Positions 9,124 through 17,367 of a stretch of 64,000 nt of DNA are shown here, in pieces; within the stretch, counting starts at the first letter, position 1, and each line of letters begins with the position of its first letter. The translations under genes were made by a program, and so were the position numbers. This DNA is from Proteus columbae (GTDB taxonomy: Bacteria; Pseudomonadota; Gammaproteobacteria; Enterobacterales; Enterobacteriaceae). The notes under the pieces are model-generated. The model searched no databases and was not told where the DNA came from. It saw only the letters and a list, made by a program, of their open reading frames with translations. Where the stretch lies: positions 1,364,001-1,428,000 of the forward strand of contig NZ_CP043925.1 in NCBI RefSeq assembly GCF_009914335.1, written 5' to 3'.

Positions 9124-10308
9124 ATGAAACTAACAGTTAAGCAGGTTGATAGCAGTAAGCCAAAAGAAAAGGACTACAAACTATTCGATGGAGGAGGTTT
9201 ATATCTATTAGTTACAAAATCAGGAAGTAAATATTGGAGATTAAAATACCGTATAGATGGCAAAGAAAAAGTTCTAGCTATCGGTGTCTACCCAACAATA
9301 ACTCTAGCGGAAGCCAGAAAGAAAAGGGATGACGCAAAACGGCAGTTATCTGATGGCGTTGATCCTAACAAGATAAAGAAGGATAAGAAAAGGGATTCAA
9401 AGTTTGATGGAAGCAATACATTTAAAAGCATTGCTCTAGAGTGGTATGAGGGAAGAAAAGACCGATGGTCTGAGGGTTACCGTAATGACATGATGGAGGC
9501 ATTTGAAAATGATGTTTTCCCATACATTGGAGATCGCCCAATAGCAGAGATTAAACCTCTCGAATTGCTGGAAGTGCTTTCAATAATGGAAAAGCGTGGC
9601 GTTACAGAGAAATTAAAAAAAGTTCGTCAGCGCTGTGGTGAGGTTTGGAAATACGCCATCATCACTGGACGAGCTGAATATAACCCTGCACCAGATTTAG
9701 CCAGCGCGTTTATTCCACATCAACGAGAAAATTATCCATATTTATTGGCTGATGAATTGCCTGAGTTTTTATCTTCAGTAGACAAGTATCAAGGAAGTCA
9801 GATCGTAAGAACTGCTTTAAATATATTAATGCTTACCGGTTTAAGACCAGGAGAGTTAAGAAAATCAGAATGGTCATTTATAGATTTTGAAAGCAAAACA
9901 TGGAAGCTACCAGAAAAAATAATGAAGATGGGCAGGGTGCATGTTGTGCCAATGTCAGATCAGGTAATTTCTTTACTACGTCAAATACAGCCAATATCTG
10001 GTGATTATCAGTATATCTTCCCTAGTCGAACTAATCATAAGAAACATTTGTCTGAAATGGCAATAAATACAATGATTGGCAGAATGGGTTATAGAGGAAG
10101 GGCCACTGGTCACGGATTTAGACATACCATGAGTACAATATTGCATGAGAAAGGATTTAATACAGCGTGGATAGAGTTACAACTTGCTCATGTTGATAAA
10201 AACTCTATCCGTGGCACTTATAACCATGCGCTGTATTTGGAGGGTAGAAGGGAGATGATGCAGTGGTATGCTGATTATATAGATGAGCTGAGAAGTAAAA
10301 AGAAATAA
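9124..10308 (+). CDS. int: Tyrosine-recombinase integrase
   Basis: The enzyme catalyses site-specific integration and excision. It has the N-terminal DUF4102 arm-binding domain (MKLTVKQVDSSKPKE...LFDGGGLYLLV, residues 1-90) and a central SAM-like domain. The catalytic domain shows Arg in LTGLRPGELR, HGFRHTMS, a His in LAHVDKN and the nucleophile Tyr in TYNHALY. The ATG at 9124 gives the family N terminus (394 aa), while an in-frame ATG at 9082 would add 14 unusual residues. It reads away from tRNA-Ser and converges with the left operon. Confidence 0.92.
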   Translation: MKLTVKQVDSSKPKEKDYKLFDGGGLYLLVTKSGSKYWRLKYRIDGKEKVLAIGVYPTITLAEARKKRDDAKRQLSDGVDPNKIKKDKKRDSKFDGSNTFKSIALEWYEGRKDRWSEGYRNDMMEAFENDVFPYIGDRPIAEIKPLELLEVLSIMEKRGVTEKLKKVRQRCGEVWKYAIITGRAEYNPAPDLASAFIPHQRENYPYLLADELPEFLSSVDKYQGSQIVRTALNILMLTGLRPGELRKSEWSFIDFESKTWKLPEKIMKMGRVHVVPMSDQVISLLRQIQPISGDYQYIFPSRTNHKKHLSEMAINTMIGRMGYRGRATGHGFRHTMSTILHEKGFNTAWIELQLAHVDKNSIRGTYNHALYLEGRREMMQWYADYIDELRSKKK

Positions 10309-10311
10309 AAT

Positions 10312-10518
10312 TCAATTGAGGGTATTTTCAGGGCAACGAGCATTATTAATTCGTTGCTCTATCCATTCATCCACTTCGCTTTCAATAAAACGAACCGAAC
10401 GTGATCCTATTTTTACCTGCTTTGGAAACTCTCCTTTATCTATTAATTTGTAAGTCCATGACTTGCTATATCCCGTTCTATCTAAAACTTCATCCAAGCG
10501 TAATAATTTATATTCCAT
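10312..10518 (-). CDS. AlpA-family regulator, probable excisionase/directionality factor
   Basis: A 68-residue protein made of one MerR-like winged helix-turn-helix (LLRLDEVLDRTGYSKSWTYKLIDKGEFPKQVKIGSRSVRF), ending VDEWIEQR. This is the AlpA pattern. AlpA proteins next to integrases often act as excisionases or activate int. Here it is the last gene of the leftward operon, directly convergent with int, which supports a role in excision. The specific function is inferred. Confidence 0.8.
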   Translation of the reverse strand: MEYKLLRLDEVLDRTGYSKSWTYKLIDKGEFPKQVKIGSRSVRFIESEVDEWIEQRINNARCPENTLN

Positions 10519-10547
10519 CTTTCTCTTCCTTTTGTAATTTCGTAATA

Positions 10548-10742
10548 CTATCCATTCTTCCGTTTATATTGCTCATGATCATCACCACAATCTTTACTGC
10601 AATATGCACTATTAGGTGCAACAGGTTCTTCGTGACACCAAATACACATTCCGTTATGAGATTTAATTGCTGGTTTACGATTTGATAATGATGTTTGAAT
10701 ATGTAATTCGTTTATTTCATTTGCTGAGTCAATAATATCCAT
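10548..10742 (-). CDS. Small zinc-finger phage protein (DksA/TraR-like C4 type)
   Basis: A 64-residue product with two Cys pairs, CIWCHEE and CSKDCGDD, 15 residues apart, a likely C4 zinc finger ending in a basic tail (QYKRKNG). Similar small proteins are common in the early left region of lambdoid phages. No function can be assigned. It lies between a membrane microprotein frame and the AlpA-like gene. Confidence 0.6.
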   Translation of the reverse strand: MDIIDSANEINELHIQTSLSNRKPAIKSHNGMCIWCHEEPVAPNSAYCSKDCGDDHEQYKRKNG

Positions 10743-10744
10743 AA

Positions 10745-10819
10745 TTACGCTTGTCTTGTTTCAATTAAATAAATAAGTACACATAATGCTATTAGCCCTG
10801 CAAGTTCAGTAAATGTCAT
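10745..10819 (-). CDS. Possible 24-residue membrane microprotein
   Basis: The frame MTFTELAGLIALCVLIYLIETRQA is one short hydrophobic segment with a charged end. It fits tightly between the MT-A70 gene and the zinc-finger gene (stop codon 2 nt before the next ATG). No good ribosome site is visible, so it may not be expressed. Confidence 0.3.
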   Translation of the reverse strand: MTFTELAGLIALCVLIYLIETRQA

Positions 10820-10826
10820 AATTCAT

Positions 10827-11429
10827 CTATATTAATTTAATGCTTCCTTCTACTTGGTTGCCATATACATCCCAATCACCATATTTCTCTCGTGCAAATA
10901 ATTCGAGTCGAGGAACATCTCCGTATAATTCTTCTAACCTATAATGTATTTCTTTTGGCTTTTCGCTATGCTCACCAAGACATGAATAAATAACTTGCCT
11001 AACACTTGCAGACTTACGAGGTAATCCATTATCTCTTGTGGCTATTAAACACATTTCAATATTTTGACGAGTGTAATTACCGCAATTAATCTTCGTCTTA
11101 TTGTTTAATATTTCCATAAAGTCAAAGAAATCTTCTGGTGGTTTTTTATTTATTCTATCTCCTGCATTTTTATTTAATTTCACCCATGCGAACCCGAACA
11201 TGTTTTTAACTTTAAAATCCCATGCTTCGGTTAATTTAATTGCTTCGAGTGCAAAGTTTCCGGTGTACCACATAAACAGTACGGCATTTTTAGAGGAGTG
11301 TTTTTCTATTGGTAATCGAGAGAGGGAATATAAATCGGTGGTGTTGTAATGATTATCTGCTGCGCCATTTGAAACTTTGTTATTGTAAGACCAAGGTGGA
11401 TCGCACAATATCAAGTCATATTTTTTCAT
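10827..11429 (-). CDS. MT-A70 family adenine methyltransferase
   Basis: The 200-residue protein begins MKKYDLILCDPPWSY. The DPPW motif is the catalytic centre of N6-adenine methyltransferases of the MT-A70 family, and the fold continues with FMWYTGNFALEAIKL and NIEMCLIATRDNGLPRK. Phage members are thought to methylate phage DNA and so evade restriction. AAGGA lies 7 nt before the ATG at 11429, favouring it over the ATG at 11438. It overlaps the upstream gene, suggesting coupled translation. Confidence 0.85.
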   Translation of the reverse strand: MKKYDLILCDPPWSYNNKVSNGAADNHYNTTDLYSLSRLPIEKHSSKNAVLFMWYTGNFALEAIKLTEAWDFKVKNMFGFAWVKLNKNAGDRINKKPPEDFFDFMEILNNKTKINCGNYTRQNIEMCLIATRDNGLPRKSASVRQVIYSCLGEHSEKPKEIHYRLEELYGDVPRLELFAREKYGDWDVYGNQVEGSIKLI

Positions 11430-11727
11430 TCTTCGCATCCTTAATCATTAAGAATAATTCCATAGCGCCACGGTATAAGCTTTCACGCTCAACCTGACCA
11501 ACTGAACCATGGCAGCACATCCAGCCACCTGAGCTTTTAATCATCGATATTTCATTCTCAATAATAATCGGCATTGCGTCAGTAGGGTTATTGCATGGGT
11601 CGAAAGTCCGATAGCCGCTATCCATATAAGCTAATACAGATTCTTCCGTTAATAAGCATTTCTTCTTTAACCTTGTAGCAACTAATTCATTAATTTGAAG
11701 GTCGGTGTACTTATTATAGCTATTCAT
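11416..11727 (-). CDS. NinX-like protein (DUF2591)
   Basis: A 103-residue protein with the pattern TDLQINELVATRL...FDPCNNPTDAMPIIIENEISM. That pattern is typical of the DUF2591/NinX proteins found in the early regions of many lambdoid phages. Molecular function is unknown. It overlaps both neighbours by a few bases, consistent with a translationally coupled leftward operon. Confidence 0.75.
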   Translation of the reverse strand: MNSYNKYTDLQINELVATRLKKKCLLTEESVLAYMDSGYRTFDPCNNPTDAMPIIIENEISMIKSSGGWMCCHGSVGQVERESLYRGAMELFLMIKDAKNEKI

Positions 11728-11905
11728 TGATTATCTCCCAATATTCGCAAATTCCTTTCCTGATAATTCCACCTGCTTCTAAATGACCAATTACACAACT
11801 AACCTGACTTTTAGAGTATTCAGGACTACATAAGTAATATAATTCAGCCTTTGTCAATTTGTTGTATTTTAGAAGATTAATTATTTCCTCTTTTAATTCA
11901 TTCAC
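11720..11905 (-). CDS. Small winged-helix-like phage protein
   Basis: The 61-residue product MNELKEEIINLLKYNKLTKA... reads like a short winged helix (helices around ELYYLCSPEYSKSQVSCVIGHL, then a wing GGIIRKGICEYWEI). Such proteins often bind DNA. It overlaps the DUF2591 gene and the short frame upstream (ATGAATGA-type junction). I do not recognise a specific family. Confidence 0.55.
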   Translation of the reverse strand: MNELKEEIINLLKYNKLTKAELYYLCSPEYSKSQVSCVIGHLEAGGIIRKGICEYWEIINE

Positions 11906-12011
11906 CTCTCATCACCTCACCACAAATAATAGTTAAATCCCTCACTGACATTAAATATTCAGCGCGTTTATTGTATTTCGATTGCGTATATAAATTCTCA
12001 GATATTGGCAT
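11898..12011 (-). CDS. Possible 37-residue coupled gene
   Basis: From the ATG at 12011 the frame gives 37 residues (MPISENLYTQSKYNKRAEYL...). The start lies inside the end of the cytosine methylase gene, and the stop overlaps the next start. This gap-filling, both-ends-overlapping layout is the main evidence. A longer reading from 12119 lies wholly inside the methylase gene and is unlikely. Confidence 0.4.
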   Translation of the reverse strand: MPISENLYTQSKYNKRAEYLMSVRDLTIICGEVMRGE

Positions 12012-13272
12012 TACATGATTGTTCGTAATTAACAACAGGACGAATAGCTTCGTATTTATTTTCTCTGTATGCACATTTAAATATGTGAGCAATAACATCA
12101 ACAGTCCAAGCATTGCCATAGCATTTATATGATTGTGAGTTTGAAACTATATTTTCACACCAGCCATCGGGGAATGTTTGTAATCTAGCGCATTCTGTCG
12201 GTGTTAATTTTCGATAATGACAGTTACTAATAGAATCCCATTCATGTCTATCATAAGAGTTGCGCCCAGATGAGCGAACAGTTTTACTCTTATTTCTAAT
12301 TGCAACTTTCGGCTCTCTATGACCGCCTTGGCATGTGGATAGCGTTGGAGCCTTTCCTGCATCGGAATAAATGCGTTTTATCTGTTCATTACCTTTAATA
12401 TCTGTGGCATTAGCAACATGAATTAATCCGTCCTTGGATTGCTTAACGTGCTCCCTTGGTTCGCATGCCCTATAAACAACAACATTGTCTTTTTGAACGG
12501 TAGTTAATGTATTTGTTTTTTCATCATTTCTTAATTCTAATCTCTGAGTGGTAAGTCCTGCTGTTTTTATTTTATGGTCTTGTCTTACTCCATTAATAAT
12601 ATAACGACCTCTAATTGCACCACAAAAAACAACTTGTCGCCTAGATTTATTAAAGTACTGACTTAAATTTGTTCCTTTCGAGTAATTGGCATCAATACAA
12701 TATGACTTTTCTTTATTGGTAATGCTGTCATCATCAATAATATCTTTTAGTAAAATACCTTTATCTTCTGGTTGGCTAATTTCAAAATTAGTCCAATAAT
12801 AACGTTGTCTATTTTGTGCTGATAATAATGAACTATTAATAAGAGTTTTATTTACATAACCTAATGCACGTTCGGTATGAAGCGTTATATATTCCTCAAA
12901 CTCTTTTTTCATTTTTACATTTTCGAGCATAAATTTAGCGTCTGGATTATTTTCTAATACGTGACTCATTATATCTAATGTCGTCCAGAATAATTTACCG
13001 CGCTCATCTTTATCGCCTAATTGCTTACCAGCTAAACTCCACGACTGACAAGGGAACCCCGCAGTAACTAACCCAACACTTGACCAGTCAATACCCCACT
13101 CACGCCAATTATTAACGTCACCTAACTGGATATTATCTGGATAATGAAATTCAGATACTTTATTTGCAAACTTATCTATTTCAGCGATGTAATATTTATC
13201 AAATTTAATCCCAGCGCGAGACAATGCTAATCGACCAGCGGATATTCCATTGAACAAACTTAAATATATCAT
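11998..13272 (-). CDS. C5-cytosine DNA methyltransferase
   Basis: The 424-residue enzyme transfers methyl groups from SAM to cytosine C5. Visible motifs are I (SLFNGISAGRLALSRAG), IV with the catalytic Cys (AGFPCQSWSLAG), VI (MLENVK), VIII (AQNRQRYYWTNF), and IX-X near the end (LTPTECARLQTFPDGW, then YGNAWTVDVIAHIF). The variable region between about 200 and 330 would be the target-recognition domain. No restriction endonuclease is adjacent, so it is a solitary phage methylase, probably anti-restriction. Confidence 0.93.
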   Translation of the reverse strand: MIYLSLFNGISAGRLALSRAGIKFDKYYIAEIDKFANKVSEFHYPDNIQLGDVNNWREWGIDWSSVGLVTAGFPCQSWSLAGKQLGDKDERGKLFWTTLDIMSHVLENNPDAKFMLENVKMKKEFEEYITLHTERALGYVNKTLINSSLLSAQNRQRYYWTNFEISQPEDKGILLKDIIDDDSITNKEKSYCIDANYSKGTNLSQYFNKSRRQVVFCGAIRGRYIINGVRQDHKIKTAGLTTQRLELRNDEKTNTLTTVQKDNVVVYRACEPREHVKQSKDGLIHVANATDIKGNEQIKRIYSDAGKAPTLSTCQGGHREPKVAIRNKSKTVRSSGRNSYDRHEWDSISNCHYRKLTPTECARLQTFPDGWCENIVSNSQSYKCYGNAWTVDVIAHIFKCAYRENKYEAIRPVVNYEQSCNANI

Positions 13273-13344
13273 TTGGGTTTCCTATAAACGTGCAGAACCC
13301 TGTATTAGCATGAGTAATACATATCCGATTATTTGCATGGTTAT

Positions 13345-13620
13345 TTAATCTAAAATAAATAGAGGGTAAATATCATCCTTTATTTCTGGGTTTTTAGTGT
13401 TAAATCCTATCCAATTATTTAATATTGTGTGAGATACAGTTAAATCTAGTGGTCTTTGCATTCCTGTATGTCTGGCAAATACTACGGGTTCTAAATTATT
13501 AATTCGCTCTATTTCATTACAAACTTCAATTATTTCTTGCCAATTATGTTCATCAATACCTTCGCCTGAGTTTATTTTGTTTTTTAAATGTTTTGCCATT
13601 TCTAATATATTTTTATCCAT
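13345..13620 (-). CDS. Hypothetical phage protein
   Basis: A 91-residue acidic protein (MDKNILEMAKHLKNKINSGE...) with no recognised domain. The N-terminal half is probably helical. It overlaps the upstream gene's stop by 8 nt, so it belongs to the same leftward operon. Confidence 0.6.
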   Translation of the reverse strand: MDKNILEMAKHLKNKINSGEGIDEHNWQEIIEVCNEIERINNLEPVVFARHTGMQRPLDLTVSHTILNNWIGFNTKNPEIKDDIYPLFILD

Positions 13621-13873
13621 TTTTAATTTTCACTCCGCTATCTAATAAAGCGATTTCACATGCTGATATTCCACTGTTATATCCGTCAGTAAAATAATCA
13701 TAATTACCTTTATTCCTTTCTCTTATCGGTAAATTTAGTAATAATGATTCGCGTGATGCTTGCCATACAATAAATAATTGTGCTTTAACGAATGAAATAA
13801 GTTTTTCATCGTAGTTATAACCTGAATACTGATTGTTAAACCACGATTCAAATTGCATCCTTGATTTATCCAT
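13613..13873 (-). CDS. Hypothetical early phage protein (FEsW/WQASR type)
   Basis: This 86-residue product starts MDKSRMQFESWFNNQYSGY and has FIVWQASRESLL. That FExW...WQASR arrangement is common to short proteins in the left arm of lambdoid phages. Function is unknown. A GTG at 13876 is the other possible start. It overlaps the preceding gene by one base. Confidence 0.6.
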   Translation of the reverse strand: MDKSRMQFESWFNNQYSGYNYDEKLISFVKAQLFIVWQASRESLLLNLPIRERNKGNYDYFTDGYNSGISACEIALLDSGVKIKNG

Positions 13874-14154
13874 CACTCCACCTTTTGGGCTGAAAATGTT
13901 GGTTCAAACTCACGCTTAACCTCAAATATCCCTAGGTATTCATCGTCAATCCAGAGCATAAATAAGCATGGAAATCTGCTCTCCCATCCGTCACAGTCAG
14001 CGTGATAATATTCTGCACATGCTTCAATGCAGGATTCTAGGTCATCATCAGCACTGAAATTATGATCATCTGGTAATTCATATCGGAGGTTATTAGTAAT
14101 TTGTGATGGAGTTTCGTCTTTACTTCTTGTTGTATAAAATTGAACTATTGCCAT
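13873..14154 (-). CDS. Hypothetical phage protein
   Basis: A 93-residue, strongly acidic protein (MAIVQFYTTRSKDE...) rich in Asp/Glu and Trp/Tyr, with ACAEYYHADCDGWESRFP in the middle. No family is recognised. Tight packing with downstream genes supports its reality. Confidence 0.6.
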   Translation of the reverse strand: MAIVQFYTTRSKDETPSQITNNLRYELPDDHNFSADDDLESCIEACAEYYHADCDGWESRFPCLFMLWIDDEYLGIFEVKREFEPTFSAQKVE

Positions 14155-14226
14155 TATTCATTTCTCTGCTTGCATCCCTGCGAGTTAAATTAAGCTGTCC
14201 GTAGCTTTCATACTGATATTACTTGG

Positions 14227-14754
14227 TTAAATCACATAAATAGTGTGGCGTGGGTAGGGGTGTCCAATTGGCGCGAATGGAATGTCGTCTTCTTGAAAAT
14301 CCATCGGTGGTTGACTCTGTGGTGCTTGATGTTGTGCTGGCTTCTGTGGTTGCTGTGGTTGACCCCATCCTTGATTTTGTTGTGGACTCTGCCTACCTGC
14401 CTGATTGTTGTTACCTAACATTTGCATTGAACCATTAATATTCACTACAACTTCCGTGCTGTATCTATCTTGTCCATTTTGATCTTGCCATTTACGTGTT
14501 TGTAATTGACCTTCGATATAGACTTGTGATCCTTTACGCAGATATTCGCCAGCAATTTCGGCGAGCTTTCCAAATATCACAATTCTATGCCATTCAACAC
14601 GTTCCTTGGTTTCACCTGATTGTTTATCTTTCCATGAATCGCTGGTGGCTAATGTAATATTAGTGACCGCATCGCCATTTGGGAGGTAACGCATTTCAGG
14701 ATCTTGACCTAGATGTCCTATCAATAAGACTTTGTTTACACCTTTACTTGCCAT
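14227..14754 (-). CDS. ssb: Single-stranded DNA-binding protein with extended tail
   Basis: The first 110 residues form a normal OB-fold SSB ([19 protein letters not shown], then [18 protein letters not shown] and the [14 protein letters not shown] block). A Gln/Pro-rich linker follows. Bacterial SSB ends at the acidic tip DDIPF. Here the tip (QEDDIPF) is followed by fifteen more residues ([15 protein letters not shown]), so the usual partner-binding peptide is internal. It overlaps erf by one base, and the pair probably acts in phage recombination. Confidence 0.93.
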   Translation of the reverse strand: MASKGVNKVLLIGHLGQDPEMRYLPNGDAVTNITLATSDSWKDKQSGETKERVEWHRIVIFGKLAEIAGEYLRKGSQVYIEGQLQTRKWQDQNGQDRYSTEVVVNINGSMQMLGNNNQAGRQSPQQNQGWGQPQQPQKPAQHQAPQSQPPMDFQEDDIPFAPIGHPYPRHTIYVI

Positions 14755-15365
14755 TACATCTTCTCCAATTCTGATTTTCTGATGTTATATACTTCCTTTG
14801 CTTTTGATTGTTCAGGCGTTTTTCTGAGTAACTTCCATGTTTCACCAAATTCTTTTTTCAAAATATTGAGATCTGTAATAGCCATTGCTGAATTAGTAAA
14901 ATCTTTCAATATTTGATCTGGTGTTCTCGGTGCTACATTGTGGACTTCTGCATCCGCATCGATTGCCGTTTCTTCAGTTGGTATACAAAATGTTTGGAAA
15001 GCTGCGTATTTATATGCAATAGACATGGCTTTATTTGTGGCTTTGTCTCCGCTATCCATTGCTTCACCATAAGTCACAACCGTGTGTTTGCTTCCATCTT
15101 CAACAGAAACAAATTCAAACTCAGCTTTCACTACGACATAAAATAACAAGCCACCTCTTTGTGTTTGTCTTTCCGTGACGGTACGTTCAATGATCCGTGG
15201 AAGAATAAGCAACCCATGCTTAACTAGAGCAGGAGCGAGAGCGTTATATACCGCGTCAATTCCTCTGAACATAAATCCTTGTTGTTGATTTACACTTCCT
15301 TTTTTAATGCCCGTTTCAGCCATTTCTCTAGCAACATTACTAATAGCTTTGTATACAGCTGTCAT
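14754..15365 (-). CDS. erf: ERF-family single-strand annealing recombinase
   Basis: ERF proteins anneal complementary single strands, serving the same purpose as lambda Bet. The 203-residue sequence has the ERF core [19 protein letters not shown]...LILPRI, then [26 protein letters not shown], which is the family signature. It is translated directly before ssb, as in other phages where annealase and SSB cooperate. Confidence 0.9.
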   Translation of the reverse strand: MTAVYKAISNVAREMAETGIKKGSVNQQQGFMFRGIDAVYNALAPALVKHGLLILPRIIERTVTERQTQRGGLLFYVVVKAEFEFVSVEDGSKHTVVTYGEAMDSGDKATNKAMSIAYKYAAFQTFCIPTEETAIDADAEVHNVAPRTPDQILKDFTNSAMAITDLNILKKEFGETWKLLRKTPEQSKAKEVYNIRKSELEKM

Positions 15366-15366
15366 A

Positions 15367-15687
15367 TTAATCCCCTAAATATTGACCTTGACGGCGATCA
15401 CTTCCGTAGTAATCGACTTCAAATTTATTACTAGGCGTATATGTCCTTTTTGAATCTCGTTGGGCTTGAATATGCTCAGGAAGAGGAGGGTGATTTTTCG
15501 ATGTGTTCAAGTTCATGTGTAGCAATTCCATTGCTAATCGTTTTTCCCTATCTGGCACACTTGTATTCGGCAATTGACCGTCAATCATTGCAATTGCCTT
15601 AGCGAGAGCCTCTTCTCTATTTTTTTCTAACTGTGATGTTAATCGAGGGTATTTTTTTGTTGGGCAGAAATGAGAGATATTGTTCAT
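15367..15687 (-). CDS. Hypothetical phage protein next to erf
   Basis: A 106-residue hydrophilic protein (MNNISHFCPTKKYPRLTSQLEKNREEAL...) with a helical middle and a Gly/Tyr-rich end. Not recognised. It starts inside the stop of the 50-residue gene (ATGA overlap) and ends one base before erf, so it sits in the recombination operon. Confidence 0.6.
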   Translation of the reverse strand: MNNISHFCPTKKYPRLTSQLEKNREEALAKAIAMIDGQLPNTSVPDREKRLAMELLHMNLNTSKNHPPLPEHIQAQRDSKRTYTPSNKFEVDYYGSDRRQGQYLGD

Positions 15688-15836
15688 TGAAAATCTCCCT
15701 GAAAGTCCTTCATTGGCAATGACAATCCTTGCCGTCCTAACACTTCCGTTTGATACATAAATTCATCGAGCTCGCGTTCCTGCGATTCTTTGCACCTCCT
15801 GCGCAATTCTTCTAACCATTGTTGATGGTCTGTCAC
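15684..15836 (-). CDS. Small coupled gene, 50 residues, GTG start
   Basis: AGGAGG stands 5 nt before a GTG whose bases overlap the upstream stop (GTGA), and the stop TGA overlaps the next ATG. The product (VTDHQQWLEELRRRCKESQE...) is charged and helical. The excellent ribosome site and overlaps at both ends are strong evidence despite the short length. Function is unknown. Confidence 0.6.
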   Translation of the reverse strand: MTDHQQWLEELRRRCKESQERELDEFMYQTEVLGRQGLSLPMKDFQGDFQ

Positions 15837-16108
15837 GCAACCCTCCTGAAATACAACTCATTGAGTATCTTTGCAACCACTTCCCCTCGTCCTGAGAGAT
15901 GAATAGCCGTAGCAAGTGACTTTTCATCATATTGACTGATTATGTAATCAACGACTTCTGAGGGGGCAGGTTGGTAATATTGGGTAAGTTCTCCAAATGA
16001 TTCGGTTTCAATGTGGACATCGTTGAGATTCTGAAAGGTTATTTCCGTGCCATTATTTCGGTTTCTGCTCGTCATATCGGCATAGGTGTAACGTATAGTT
16101 AGTGACAT
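15833..16108 (-). CDS. Hypothetical phage protein
   Basis: From the ATG at 16108, with a perfect GGGAGGAAAGT ribosome site, the product has 91 residues (MSLTIRYTYADMTSRNRNNG...). It ends ILNELYFRRVA. No known domain. A longer frame back to 16156 overlaps the preceding small gene and lacks a ribosome site. Confidence 0.6.
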   Translation of the reverse strand: MSLTIRYTYADMTSRNRNNGTEITFQNLNDVHIETESFGELTQYYQPAPSEVVDYIISQYDEKSLATAIHLSGRGEVVAKILNELYFRRVA

Positions 16109-16275
16109 ACTTTCCTCCCATAAGCTTTCATTTGTAATTGACTTGCTAATCGCCAAATATTTTTGTTATTTGTAGAGACGGCTATCCTTGCAGCTTGACG
16201 AGCAAGTTGTAAAAAAGGTGTAGAGATACTCACCGCCATGCCGTCACGCATAGCGCTGTAATAGTTAGTTTTCAT
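16099..16275 (-). CDS. Small basic phage protein, 58 residues
   Basis: The frame MKTNYYSAMRDGMAVSISTP... ends YGRKVCH. GAGG precedes the ATG and the stop overlaps the next gene's start. It is basic and probably helical, with no recognised family. It fills an otherwise empty stretch of the leftward operon. Confidence 0.5.
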   Translation of the reverse strand: MKTNYYSAMRDGMAVSISTPFLQLARQAARIAVSTNNKNIWRLASQLQMKAYGRKVCH

Positions 16276-16363
16276 GGTGACCTCGCTAGATGAGCGATAA
16301 GGTGGTTATCTGGTGTTGGCGAAGTGAAGGTGTATTAATTTATTTTTAATGATTTGAATTTTA

Positions 16364-16591
16364 TTAGTGTGTTATTTTATTGAGCAATGTGTTTATAGCA
16401 GCTTTTTTAAATGATGATTTAATTGAATTTTCTCCAACTAAATTATCTGAGAAGTTACTTAGTAATATAGCTAATTCTGGTGCTTCTTCATGAGCGTATA
16501 CTTGTGTTTTTACTTCAACATGTGGTGATTTAATTTTATGGTCTAAAGTTAATTTCACATTAATAACGACACTGGTTTCTTGTTTCATCAT
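16364..16591 (-). CDS. Hypothetical phage protein
   Basis: A 75-residue protein (MMKQETSVVINVKLTLDHKI...) with alternating hydrophobic residues in the first half, suggesting beta strands, then a helical end. Not recognised. It lies early in the pL operon. Confidence 0.5.
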   Translation of the reverse strand: MMKQETSVVINVKLTLDHKIKSPHVEVKTQVYAHEEAPELAILLSNFSDNLVGENSIKSSFKKAAINTLLNKITH

Positions 16592-16679
16592 TTTTATTTC
16601 CTTTTAATGAATATAATTAATTACGAAATATTTTGTTTATATATCTAAATATATGGTGGGTTATTGTTGAGCGAGAGCT

Positions 16680-16913
16680 TTAGAGTTTTGCTACAACTTC
16701 GTCATAATTGACTTCAAAGTCTTCGCAGGTTTCTTTCAAGTCGTTAAAGTTAATTGCGTGATTTAAGGCGCTAACTTCATCCTGAGTTAGTTGTTCATCT
16801 CGGTAATCATTAAATCCAACTGATAACAATTTACCGCCTAATATCTCTGTTCCTGTATTAACAGACGGCTCCTTACCATCTTCATACTCAACTACGAATG
16901 TCATTTTACTCAT
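16680..16913 (-). CDS. Hypothetical acidic phage protein
   Basis: A 77-residue, very acidic product (MSKMTFVVEYEDGKEPSVNTG...). AAGG lies 9 nt before the ATG at 16913; ATGs at 16922 and 16904 are also possible. High acidity recalls DNA-mimic or inhibitor proteins, but nothing specific supports that. Located early in the pL operon. Confidence 0.55.
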   Translation of the reverse strand: MSKMTFVVEYEDGKEPSVNTGTEILGGKLLSVGFNDYRDEQLTQDEVSALNHAINFNDLKETCEDFEVNYDEVVAKL

Positions 16914-16984
16914 GTCATACATCCTTCGTTATTAACTAACATACTGATATACTCCATTTAACTTAAATAAATGGATTTGTTTTC

Positions 16985-17359
16985 ATGAAATTAATTACTG
17001 TTGCTGCGCTTTTATTCACAACATCTGCAATAGCTGATAATCAGTGCAAGCCAGATGATATTTGTTTGTCTTTCAAAACTAGTAAAGGTGAGCTTTTTAT
17101 TGCATGTAAAAATATAGAATCAGCAGAAATTGACTCTCATATACAAGAAAATGATTCCTTGAGAATTAGACTTAAAAATGATACTGGTCTGAGTAATTTT
17201 TCTGTTAAAAATATCGGTCAAATAGCAGATATTAATATTAACGGAGTCAAGTATACTCAGGCTGTCATCACATCTCGTATGGATACTTCTATTAGAGTTA
17301 CAGTAACTTCAAGTCCTAACTTTCAATTAGTAGACGATTTGATAAGGTGTATTAATTAA
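16985..17359 (+). CDS. Secreted protein of unknown function, antisense to the pL operon
   Basis: The 124-residue product has a clear signal peptide (MKLITVAALLFTTSAIA, cut before DNQ) and four Cys residues (two in CKPDDIC, then IACKN and LIRCIN near the end), suggesting disulfides in the periplasm. It is read against the surrounding leftward operon, so it must have its own promoter and could be expressed in the lysogen. This is typical of a superinfection-exclusion or other conversion gene. No family is recognised. Confidence 0.6.
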   Translation: MKLITVAALLFTTSAIADNQCKPDDICLSFKTSKGELFIACKNIESAEIDSHIQENDSLRIRLKNDTGLSNFSVKNIGQIADININGVKYTQAVITSRMDTSIRVTVTSSPNFQLVDDLIRCIN

Positions 17360-17367
17360 ACATGACG

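Noticed and set aside
13282..13338. 18-residue hydrophobic frame between the cytosine methylase and the next gene
   Set aside because: Too short and without a ribosome site; more likely spacer.
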